NCBI GenBank assembly: GCA_002421845.1
Contig: DISL01000113.1
Span: forward strand, 1 to 38,526
Length of the DNA: 38,526 nucleotides
Direction of reading: 5' to 3'
Source of the DNA: Epsilonproteobacteria bacterium UBA6211
Lineage (GTDB): Bacteria; Campylobacterota; Campylobacteria; Campylobacterales; Arcobacteraceae
How positions within the stretch are numbered: position 1 is the first letter of the stretch; each line of letters opens with the position of its first letter. The notes below the pieces were generated by a model. It was given only the letters and a program-made list of their open reading frames with translations. It was not told where the DNA came from and did no database searches. The translations under genes and the position numbers were made by a program. Shown piece after piece: positions 8,224 through 15,098 of this stretch.

Positions 8224-8777
8224 TGGAAGTTTCAACAACAGCTATTTCTGTAATAAAAACTAGTTTGCAAGTAATCTCAAATCTAAAATATCCTCAGTTG
8301 GAAGTTTACTATGAATTTAAGAGAATAGCAACACCTCAAAATATTAATGGTCAAAAACATTATTTTACAGATTCCTTTATTCAATTTTATTTAATAAATA
8401 TTGGTGGTTGTAGAGCAGAAAATATCCAAATTAAATTTTTTGGAGATGATACATATTTTTTCAATAAAAAAATTCCTAATATAGTTAACGGTGAAATAAT
8501 TGAACAAATTCCACCAGCACAAGTTATTCCTATAATGAAACTTCTTGAATATGAATTATTTGAATATATTCCTAATGAAAATTCAAATAGTTTTTCAAGA
8601 GGAGAATTGAAAAAAACTTTTATTGAATTAGAAATTAATTTTGATGCTCCTAAATCATTTTTAAATTATATTTTAAAAAGATTAACTTTCAAGGAGCGAC
8701 GATATACCCAAAATTTTATTTTCAATGCATCAATTTTAAATAATTCAATGCTACCTGAGATTGAATATAAAGGATAG
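8223..8777 (+). CDS. Unknown protein coupled to the restriction-modification gene
   Basis: This 184-residue ORF starts within the stop of the upstream RM gene (TAATG), a typical translational coupling. It begins with a moderately hydrophobic amphipathic stretch, then a mixed alpha/beta composition rich in Asn, Ile and Phe, and ends with a basic segment (LKRLTFKERRYTQNF). There is no membrane segment, no cysteine motif and no catalytic signature I recognise. Its base composition is as AT-rich as the RM target recognition region, so the two may have arrived together. It could be a modulator or inhibitor of the RM protein, or an unrelated passenger; no function is assigned. Confidence 0.75.
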   Translation: MEVSTTAISVIKTSLQVISNLKYPQLEVYYEFKRIATPQNINGQKHYFTDSFIQFYLINIGGCRAENIQIKFFGDDTYFFNKKIPNIVNGEIIEQIPPAQVIPIMKLLEYELFEYIPNENSNSFSRGELKKTFIELEINFDAPKSFLNYILKRLTFKERRYTQNFIFNASILNNSMLPEIEYKG

Positions 8778-8921
8778 ACAAATGAATGAAATAAAAGTAA
8801 ATATTTTCTCTTCTCCCATCTTCTCCCGAGTTGGAATGCATACGATATGATTAAGATTATGAAAAATACATAAAAAATATTGCAAATTGTCATATTCTTT
8901 AATTAAAATATTTTTTTGTGA

Positions 8922-8927
8922 TAAAAT
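8922..8927 (+). promoter_or_regulatory. Possible -10 box of the 42-residue basic peptide gene
   Basis: TAAAAT lies 31 bases upstream of the ATG at 8958, after a T-rich stretch. It is a near-consensus box. Confidence 0.35.
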
Positions 8928-8957
8928 GTTTAAAATTATGAAAGGAGGTAAAATAAT

Positions 8958-9086
8958 ATGCCACTAAAGCCAGGACCAAAGCCTATTGCTAAATCAACAG
9001 GTAAGCCAGATCAAAGACGCAGAGATAATAAAAGTACACTAGGCAATACACAAAGCTTAAAGCCATCGAAAAGTTCAAAGAAATGA
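8958..9086 (+). CDS. Small basic hydrophilic protein of unknown function (42 residues)
   Basis: A short ORF with an excellent Shine-Dalgarno (AAAGGAGG, 8 bases before ATG) encodes a 42-residue, very basic protein. It is rich in Lys, Pro, Ser and Arg, with an N-terminal PLKPGPKPIAKSTGKP and a DQRRRDNKST stretch. It should be disordered alone and could bind nucleic acid. The strong ribosome site and nearby promoter-like box support real expression despite the size. It sits between an unknown RM-linked gene and an unknown coiled-coil gene in the island. I know no family; an antitoxin, DNA mimic partner or ribosome-associated peptide are all only possibilities. Confidence 0.6.
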   Translation: MPLKPGPKPIAKSTGKPDQRRRDNKSTLGNTQSLKPSKSSKK

Positions 9087-9100
9087 TATATTATTTCTTT

Positions 9101-9130
9101 CATTCCATCCTCGCCTGGGGTGGAATATGT
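9101..9130. repeat. Hairpin after the basic peptide gene, REP-like
   Basis: TTCCATCC (9103-9110) pairs with GGGTGGAA (9118-9125), including one T-G wobble, around a 7-base loop. No T run follows, so it is a weak terminator candidate. Its form recalls the short GC-rich extragenic palindromes seen in many genomes. A degenerate relative may lie at 8814-8840. Confidence 0.4.
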
Positions 9131-9174
9131 GTAAAAGTTAGTAATATAAAAGTAAGATTATGGAGGAAAAATGG

Positions 9175-9885
9175 GTGGCACAGATTAGAAATGTAAAAAT
9201 ACAAGATATTAAAGATAAGATAAATGAATCAAAGTTATTCTCGCTAAATGATTTTAAGTTTGAATTTCCCGATAATGGTGATATTATTGCTAAAATAGTT
9301 TTTAGAGGATTGAATAGATATTCTTTTATTATCAAAGAAACTTTTGTAAAAAATGAAAACGACAGTAATGCTTTTTCAGTATTAAATTTTAGGTCACAAA
9401 AAATAAAAAGAACTTGGCAAACAATAGCAATTCCTGGCAAAGTTAAAATTGAAGAAAGAGTAGAGAATGATGATATAGATATTTGTATTCATTCAATATC
9501 TTCATGGTTATATAATTTAGATGAAGATTTAAAAAATGAATTTAATTTTGAAGACATAGAAGCATTTCAAAATATAGATGAGTTTGAAAAAAGACTTAAT
9601 AAAAATTTTCCTGATGAAAATGAAAAATTTACACACCAAGAAAAAGAAGATTTGACCCAAAAACTTCAAGAACTTCAAGAAAGAATAGAAAAATTAGAAC
9701 AAAACAATGACACAAAAAAGCAAATTGAAATAATTGAACAGAGTAAAATTGAAATAGAACAATATCCTAAAAAAGCTTGGTGGTTAAAATTTTATAATAG
9801 ATTTAATAGCTTAAATAATGGACTTAACTTATTGAATAATATTTCAGACAATATAACTAAATTATTAGATAAGTTTGGTGGTTGA
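9175..9885 (+). CDS. Unknown island protein with long C-terminal coiled coil
   Basis: The reading frame opens at ATG 9160, but that ATG overlaps a GGAGG (9162-9166) which is ideally spaced, 8 bases, for a GTG at 9175. I therefore prefer GTG, giving 236 residues starting MAQIRNVKIQD. Residues 1-120 look like a mixed alpha/beta domain. About 125-190 is a charged coiled coil rich in Glu, Gln and Lys (KLQELQERIEKLEQNN). The tail is amphipathic with aromatic KAWWLKFYNRF and repeated NNGLNLLNN patterns. No known motif is seen. Its position inside a defence island, next to structured repeats, makes a defence or passenger role plausible, but this is only context. Confidence 0.75.
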   Translation: MAQIRNVKIQDIKDKINESKLFSLNDFKFEFPDNGDIIAKIVFRGLNRYSFIIKETFVKNENDSNAFSVLNFRSQKIKRTWQTIAIPGKVKIEERVENDDIDICIHSISSWLYNLDEDLKNEFNFEDIEAFQNIDEFEKRLNKNFPDENEKFTHQEKEDLTQKLQELQERIEKLEQNNDTKKQIEIIEQSKIEIEQYPKKAWWLKFYNRFNSLNNGLNLLNNISDNITKLLDKFGG

Positions 9886-9952
9886 TTAATTTGTAATAAA
9901 TATCACAGGTACGACTATACAATTATATTTTTAATCCTAAGTTAGTTTTCTA

Positions 9953-10297
9953 AAAAAGTAGCATTAAACTATGGTTTTAGCTTCTTTGATACTTTTTTAG
10001 AAAAAGTATCCAAAAATCGTGGCACGAGTTACTTTTTGAAGGATTTTTCTCATAAATTTATAAAATTGCAAAACTCACTGCGTTCAAACAGTTGCAATTT
10101 CTTAACTAAATTTTTTCCAAAAATCTATTTCTTCAAAAAGTAAAGTGCCACAAAGAGGAAGCGGTATCGCAAAAGCGATATTTTAAGGAACGCCGATTTT
10201 AATCGGTATCATAAGACAAGCCCAGTCATAGACTGGGGTTCCATTATTCCAATAAATTCCAAAAATTGTAACTCCTTACACCGATTTTTTACGCAAC
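9953..10297. repeat. 345-bp structured repeat, copy 1
   Basis: This copy fills most of the 507-base gap before the DUF1016 gene and matches 11794-12138 nearly base for base over the same length. It folds into at least five hairpins: 9988-10010 (10-bp stem); a long nested stem 10019-10041 with 10131-10151, with a 9-bp inner stem 10063-10071/10092-10100; 10165-10180; 10193-10206; and 10221-10237 (7-bp stem CCCAGTC/GACTGGG). No ORF is inside. It could be a non-autonomous mobile element or a structured RNA. No terminal duplication was identified. Confidence 0.85.
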
Positions 10298-10392
10298 AAT
10301 AATATACTTACTTATTAAATATTGCAAAATGCAATATTTTTTAAATATATTTCTCAAATATGCTAGGATAACAAAAACAAAAAGGCACTAAA

Positions 10393-11414
10393 ATGAATAT
10401 ACAAAACATAGAACCAAAATATGAAATTTTATTAGATACGATTTGTAAGACTTATGAAACTGGAAAAATAAAGGCATTTAATGCTGTAAATACAGAACTT
10501 GTACAAACCTATTGGGAAATCGGTAAATATATCGTAGAGTTTGAGCAAAATGGAGCAAAAAAAGCAGAGTATGGAAAAGCACTTTTAGAACAATTAAGTC
10601 GTGATTTGAGTATTAAATATGGTAAAGGATTTAGTCGGTCAAATTTATTTCAAATCCGTGCATTTTATACTAAATTTCCAAAAATCCAGACAGTGTCTGG
10701 AAAATTGAGTTGGTCGCATATTGTTGAACTTGTAAAAGTAAGTGATGATACTGAAAGAGAGTTTTACGAAAAACAAACTGTTATTGAAAATTGGTCTGTA
10801 AGAGAACTCAAAAGACAAAAAGATAGTGGACTTTTTTTGAGACTTGGTGTAGGTAAAGATAAAAAAGAAGTGTTAACTTTAGCAAAAAGTGGGCAGATTA
10901 TTGACAAACCAAAAGATATTTTAAAAAATCCATATATATTTGAGTTTTTAAAAATTCCAGAACCGTATCATATAGCAGAAACCCAGCTAGAAAGTTTGCT
11001 TTGTGATAATCTTCAAAATTTTCTTCTTGAATTAGGGAGAGGTTTTACATTTGTAGGGCGACAATATAAAATAACTCTGAATAATACGCATTATAAAGTT
11101 GATTTAGTTATCATAGGATTTTGAGATGTTTTGTTTTGATAGATTTAAAAATAAATGAAGTAAGACATCAAGATATCGGACAGATGAATATGTATCTTGG
11201 GTATTTTGCAAATGAAGAAAATATTGAAGGAGATAATCCACCCATCGGAATAATTCTCAGTAAAGAAAAAGATGAGTTATTGGTAGAATATGCAACCTAT
11301 GGAATGAACAGTCAACTTTTCGTACAACAATATCAGTTTTATCTTCCAAACAAAGATGAATTAAGGGAAGAGATTGAAAGTGTATTAAGAGGCGATAATG
11401 AAATAATAATCTAG
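10393..11414 (+). pseudogene. YhcG/DUF1016-family PD-(D/E)xK nuclease, frameshifted
   Basis: Two pieces together make a normal-length family member. The first (10393-11124) carries the DUF1016 N-terminal helical domain and half of the C-terminal nuclease fold, ending at HYKVDLVIIGF. The second frame, open from 11103 and readable from 11121 (TTG), resumes with RCFVLIDLKINEVRHQDIGQ and the conserved GDNPPIGIILSKEKDELLVEYA. Family members read VDLV, two aromatic-type residues, a basic pair, then L(R/K)CFVLIDLK; here only AT separates the GTT of VDLV from CATAGG, consistent with a 4-base deletion near 11110. The break falls between the nuclease's D and D-x-K residues, so activity is probably lost. 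The gene is bracketed by the two 345-bp repeats. Confidence 0.85.
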
Positions 11415-11418
11415 TTAT

Positions 11419-11492
11419 GAGGTTGCGAATGGTTTTAAAAGTTGTTCGCCTATAGGCTAGACGAAAGCCACCTCTTGATACTCAATGGTATC
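11419..11492. other. Hairpin cluster after the broken DUF1016 gene
   Basis: GAGGTTGC (11419-11426) pairs with GCCACCTC (11467-11474) apart from one mismatch. A perfect palindrome GCCTATAGGC lies at 11448-11457 inside it. Next to it GATAC/GTATC (11477-11481/11488-11492) forms another stem. It may be an imperfect terminator or part of a mobile element edge. The rest of the gap to 11793 is AT-rich and without an ORF I can support. Confidence 0.4.
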
Positions 11493-11793
11493 TGAGCAAA
11501 AGTATTATATTACAATATATTTAAAAAATAGCTAAAATGATGAAATGCAAAGAGATAAAAAAACATGGTTTGTTTTTTTGGCAAATAAAAAATAAATTTT
11601 AAATAAGATAGAAAATAAATTTCCAAAAAGTCTTTATTTTAGGCTTTTGGATTGTGTAAATTTGTTTTTCTGAAGAAATAAAATGAAAAATAAACTAAGT
11701 ATTCAGGATGCAAAATGAAACATTTATCAAGCCAAATTAAGATTTGAATAGAAGCAGAGAATATTAAACCATTATCGCTTTAGCGATATTTTT

Positions 11794-12138
11794 AAAAAGT
11801 AGCATTAAACTATGGGTTTGGCTTCTTCAATACTTTTTTTAGAAAAAAGTATCGTAAAAAATCGTGGCACGAGTTACTTTTTGAAGGATTTTTCTCATAA
11901 ATTTATAAAATTGCAAAACTCACTGCGTTCAAACAGTTGCAATTTCTTAACTAAATTTTTTCCAAAAATCTATTTCTTCAAAAAGTAAAGTGCCACAAAG
12001 AGGAAGCGGTATCGCAAAAGCTATATTTTAAGGAACGCCTATTTTAATCGGTATCATAAGACAAGCCCAGATGAACCTGGGGTTCCATTATCTGAACTTC
12101 AAAAGATTTTAACTCCTTGCACCGCGTTTTAACGCAAC
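11794..12138. repeat. 345-bp structured repeat, copy 2
   Basis: A second copy of the element at 9953-10297 in direct orientation, on the far side of the DUF1016 gene. The long nested stem is identical. The last hairpin has changed loop sequence (CCCAG-ATGAAC-CTGGG instead of CCCAGTC-ATA-GACTGGG) but keeps its stem. About 80 bases upstream (from about 11710, including a TATCGC-TTTA-GCGATA hairpin) also match the third relative near 14340. Directly after it, at 12139-12168, the start of another unit appears (TTCTAAAAAAAGTGGCATTA), then fades into the Septu promoter region. Confidence 0.85.
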
Positions 12139-12244
12139 TTTTTTCTAAAAAAAGTGGCATTATGGTAGTATATATAACATTTAATTTGATAATTTACGGT
12201 AATTTATGTTAGAATCTTACTTTCAAATAAAGGGATGATTGAGT

Positions 12245-13576
12245 ATGAAAATTCATAAAATAAATATAGTAAATTTTAAAATCTTTGATGAAACAGAATT
12301 TGAATTTAATAAAAACTTTAACTTAATCATTGGTATTAATGGAAGTGGTAAAACTTCTCTTTTGAGAGCTTTGGCTATTTCTTTGGCAGGTTGGGCTAAT
12401 GCTTATATAAAAGATGATAAAAATTTACGACCTATTGAAGATAATGAAATAAGAGAGATTCAAAAAGATGGTAGGTTTGATAAAACTAAAGAAACATCTA
12501 TAGAATCAACTGCACAAGCAGTTATTATTGATGATTATGATAATAAAAAAAATATAGATATAGAGTGGAAACGAAAAAGAACAGAAGAAAATAAGGAAAC
12601 AGAAATTTATTGTTCAGTTAAATATCAAGGATCTTCCAAATGGTATAATTATGCTAATTTTTCGAATCTTGGGCGAAGTACCTTGAATTTTATAGACAAA
12701 GGTAATAGCTTCAATCTACCAATAATAGCATTTTACGAATGCGATAGATTATGGTTGGTTGAAGATAAACTTAATATTGAAGATACAGCAAAACGACAGT
12801 ACTCAAGATTTACTCCATATACGGATTGTTTTCATACAGGTGCAAATCATACGGCTATTGGAGAATGGTTACTTAAATATGAACTTGTAAAACTACAGCA
12901 AAAAAAAGAAACCCCAGTATTAGAGGCTATAAAAAATGCTGCTAGAAATGCTCTTGAAGATTGTACTGATATTAGCTTCGATTTTGAAGAGGGTAGAGTT
13001 ATTGTTGATTTTGAAGGTAATAAATCTATCCCATTTGAACATTTAAGTGATGGTCAACGAACGATTTTAGGTCTTTTTTGTGATATTGCTAGACGAGCTG
13101 CCATATTAAATCCTCACTTTGAAGGGGAAGCAAATGAAAAAACAAATGGTGTAGTTTTAATTGATGAATTAGATTTGCACCTACATCCTAGATGGCAAAT
13201 GAATATTATAGAAAATCTTCAAAAAACTTTTCCAAATATACAGTTTATTTGCACTACTCATAGCCCAATTCTTTTACGAAGTATTGAAAAAGATAAGATT
13301 ATTATTTTAGAAGATGGAAAACAATCAGATTTAGATTTTTATACAAAAGGAAGAGACATAAACTCTATACTTTATGATTTGATGGGTGTGCCTAAAAGAA
13401 CTCAAGAGTATGAAAACAAGGTAGATAACCTTTTTGGATACTTAGAAGATGAAAATATAGAAAAATCAGAAGAGCTTTTAATCGAATTAAAAAAAGATTA
13501 TGGAGAAAGAGACTCCGTAGTCCAAGAAGCTCAAATTTTACTAGATATGATTAAAGACAATGAAGCTGATAAGTAA
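12245..13576 (+). CDS. ptuA: Septu-like defence ATPase PtuA (AAA/ABC-type)
   Basis: This 443-residue SMC/RecF-like ATPase begins MKIHKINIVNFKIFDETEFE and has Walker A GINGSGKT (30-37). An ABC-type signature LSDGQ lies near 267 and Walker B VVLIDELDLHLHP near 303-315, with a switch His in TTHSPIL. Such ATPases pair with HNH nucleases in Septu anti-phage systems, where the complex degrades nucleic acid upon infection. I prefer ATG 12245, about 9 bases after AGGGA; a TTG at 12239 is also in frame. PtuB overlaps the 3' end by 17 bases. No reverse transcriptase is nearby, which argues against an Ec78-like retron. Family: high confidence; Septu assignment: from the gene pair. Confidence 0.88.
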   Translation: MKIHKINIVNFKIFDETEFEFNKNFNLIIGINGSGKTSLLRALAISLAGWANAYIKDDKNLRPIEDNEIREIQKDGRFDKTKETSIESTAQAVIIDDYDNKKNIDIEWKRKRTEENKETEIYCSVKYQGSSKWYNYANFSNLGRSTLNFIDKGNSFNLPIIAFYECDRLWLVEDKLNIEDTAKRQYSRFTPYTDCFHTGANHTAIGEWLLKYELVKLQQKKETPVLEAIKNAARNALEDCTDISFDFEEGRVIVDFEGNKSIPFEHLSDGQRTILGLFCDIARRAAILNPHFEGEANEKTNGVVLIDELDLHLHPRWQMNIIENLQKTFPNIQFICTTHSPILLRSIEKDKIIILEDGKQSDLDFYTKGRDINSILYDLMGVPKRTQEYENKVDNLFGYLEDENIEKSEELLIELKKDYGERDSVVQEAQILLDMIKDNEADK

Positions 13577-14270
13577 AAATAAGCCTTCTTTCTTACATCA
13601 TAAAATAGTTGAGTTTAAACAAGGTATTAATGGAATATATCCAAATCTTACCGATGAACTCAAAACTGAATTATTAGAAGCTTTACTAAAAGAGCAGAAC
13701 TTTCTATGTGCATATTGTATGCAGAAAATAAATCTACAAAATGCAACGATAGAACATATTATAGGGCAAAAATATGTTGATGAAGATGGTAATAAATTAG
13801 GTGAACAGAATCAATTGAATTATGATAATCTATTGGCAGTATGTAATGGTAAAAGTTGCAATAAAGAAGAACATTGTGATACTAATCGGTCAAAATTTCA
13901 AAAGAAATATCCTCAAAGAAAATTGTTTATTACTCCTTTGGAAAATAGAATAATGCAAAATATAAAGTTTACTCCTCAAGGAATGATTTTTTATGATAAA
14001 TTTACAGCAATCGAAGAGGTTGAAAAATTAAGTAACTATGAGAATTTAAGTGAAATGGAAAATATTAAATACGATATACAAAAAGTTTTAAATCTTAACT
14101 GTAATAATTTAAAGGAACGAAGACTTAATATTATAAATGCTTTGAAAATATTTACAAAAAACTGGTCAGATAAGGAAAGGATAAGAAAAAAGCTCAATGA
14201 ACATATTTCAAATCCTTCTAATGAATTTTCACAAGTAGCAATTTATTATCTAACTAAAAAACTCCAATAA
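13560..14270 (+). CDS. ptuB: Septu-like HNH endonuclease PtuB
   Basis: This 236-residue protein of the TIGR02646/PtuB type carries an HNH-like fold with zinc-ligand pairs. The order is CAYC (50-53), then IEHI with H66 as the candidate catalytic His, then N90 in YDNLLAVC, C95, C100 and C106. The C-terminal half (about 130-236) is helical and would contact PtuA. In Septu systems PtuB cuts nucleic acid once PtuA licenses it. The ATG overlaps the last 17 bases of ptuA in another frame, so the pair is translated together. The next gene is 530 bases away, so ptuAB is a two-gene unit. Confidence 0.88.
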   Translation: MKLISKNKPSFLHHKIVEFKQGINGIYPNLTDELKTELLEALLKEQNFLCAYCMQKINLQNATIEHIIGQKYVDEDGNKLGEQNQLNYDNLLAVCNGKSCNKEEHCDTNRSKFQKKYPQRKLFITPLENRIMQNIKFTPQGMIFYDKFTAIEEVEKLSNYENLSEMENIKYDIQKVLNLNCNNLKERRLNIINALKIFTKNWSDKERIRKKLNEHISNPSNEFSQVAIYYLTKKLQ

Positions 14271-14318
14271 AGAAGTAATTTGTAGGTTTAGTTTAAACAG
14301 TTTATTTTAATAAATTAA

Positions 14319-14331
14319 GGGGTCAGACCCC
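14319..14331. repeat. Short palindrome GGGGTC-A-GACCCC
   Basis: A perfect 6-bp palindrome with one central base, unusually GC-rich for this region, lies after ptuB. The same motif is common between genes in many proteobacteria and is often near REP-associated (Y1) transposases. No such transposase is in the window. Confidence 0.55.
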
Positions 14332-14640
14332 AAAATGCCAAAATGAAACTTTTCTTAAACTCACTCAAGACTTAAATGGAAGCAAATAATATCAAACAAC
14401 TATCGCTTTAGCGATACCACAGATGGTGCAATTTATAATTTTTGGATTAAAATTTATTGAGATTTTTGTGTTAAGAAAACTAAACTGTTTGAACGAAGTG
14501 AGTTTTTAGTTTTTAACAAAAATGGAAAATAAATTCCAAAAATTGTAACTCCTTGCACCGCTTTTTCAAGGAAACTGCGTTTTGGATACTTTTTCTAAAA
14601 AAGTATTATCTCTAACTATGGTTTTTCTAATAAATACATT
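14332..14640. repeat. Rearranged third relative of the structured repeat
   Basis: Parts of the 345-bp element recur in altered order. 14335-14420 matches the sequence preceding copy 2, including the TATCGC-TTTA-GCGATA hairpin. 14470-14518 is a large hairpin whose top (CTGTTTGAACGAAGTGAGTTT) is the reverse complement of the corresponding part of copies 1 and 2. 14532-14580 matches their 3' end (CCAAAAATTGTAACTCCTTG). 14584-14626 resembles their 5' start. The central segment is replaced. Together with 14641-14800, which holds only a promoter, this fills the gap after Septu. Confidence 0.65.
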
Positions 14641-14764
14641 ATTGCCATTTAAATAGTAGTTTTTGTAAGTTTATACATAATATATTTAGTCAAATATTGG
14701 ATGAGAACATTGAATGATTACGATATTAAACTTACAATAATCTATATTTAAGAATATTTTATGT

Positions 14765-14770
14765 TATAAT
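14765..14770 (+). promoter_or_regulatory. Probable -10 box of the tail-collar gene
   Basis: TATAAT lies 31 bases upstream of the ATG at 14801 and is followed by a clear AGGAG Shine-Dalgarno. Confidence 0.6.
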
Positions 14771-14800
14771 AAAAAATAAATTATCATTAGGAGTATTATT

Positions 14801-15043
14801 ATGGAATTCATGATTGGACAAATTTTGTTATTGCCTTTTAAATTTGATATGCGTGATGTTTTACCTTGTGACGGAAGAACATTAAATATCAATGGTTATC
14901 AAACATTGTTTGCACTTATAGGTTCTACTTACGGTGGAGATGGACATAGTACTTTTGCACTTCCTGATTTAAGAGATTCCGTACCTAATCCTAACATGCA
15001 GTATTATATTGTAATATGTGGAATTTTCCCTGAAAGATATTGA
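14801..15043 (+). CDS. Mini phage tail-collar domain protein
   Basis: Only 80 residues, yet it has both ends of the tail-collar/Mdp fold. The N-terminal IGQILLLPF, then CDGRTLNINGYQTLFALIG and TYGGDGHSTFALPDLR, form the collar domain. A C-terminal YYIVICGIFPERY matches the closing strand of MdpB-like proteins, which are usually about 170 residues. It therefore looks like a complete compact protein lacking the middle insert, not a truncation. Tail-collar proteins sit at receptor-binding tips of phage fibres; isolated bacterial versions have unknown roles. No other phage structural gene is nearby. It has its own promoter and Shine-Dalgarno. Confidence 0.85.
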   Translation: MEFMIGQILLLPFKFDMRDVLPCDGRTLNINGYQTLFALIGSTYGGDGHSTFALPDLRDSVPNPNMQYYIVICGIFPERY

Positions 15044-15098
15044 TTCAACAATAGAGTATAATCAATAATTCTTTTGCACAACAATCTTTGGAGATATA

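Noticed and set aside
8782..8850. 22-codon ORF with AAAGGA upstream, directly after the RM partner gene.
   Set aside because: Very short, no recognisable features, and its sequence looks like a degenerate extragenic repeat; not enough to call a gene.
11537..11602. 21-codon ORF (start MMKCKEIKK) between the broken nuclease and repeat copy 2.
   Set aside because: No Shine-Dalgarno and no support beyond chance in AT-rich DNA.
9953..12138. Idea that the repeats are integron attC sites separating cassettes.
   Set aside because: 345 bp is too long, no GTTRRRY/RYYYAAC core pair at the ends, and no integrase gene; only the general layout is similar.
11794..14270. Idea that the structured repeat is a retron msr-msd feeding PtuA/PtuB.
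   Set aside because: No reverse transcriptase is present and the same repeat also lies upstream of the unrelated DUF1016 gene.
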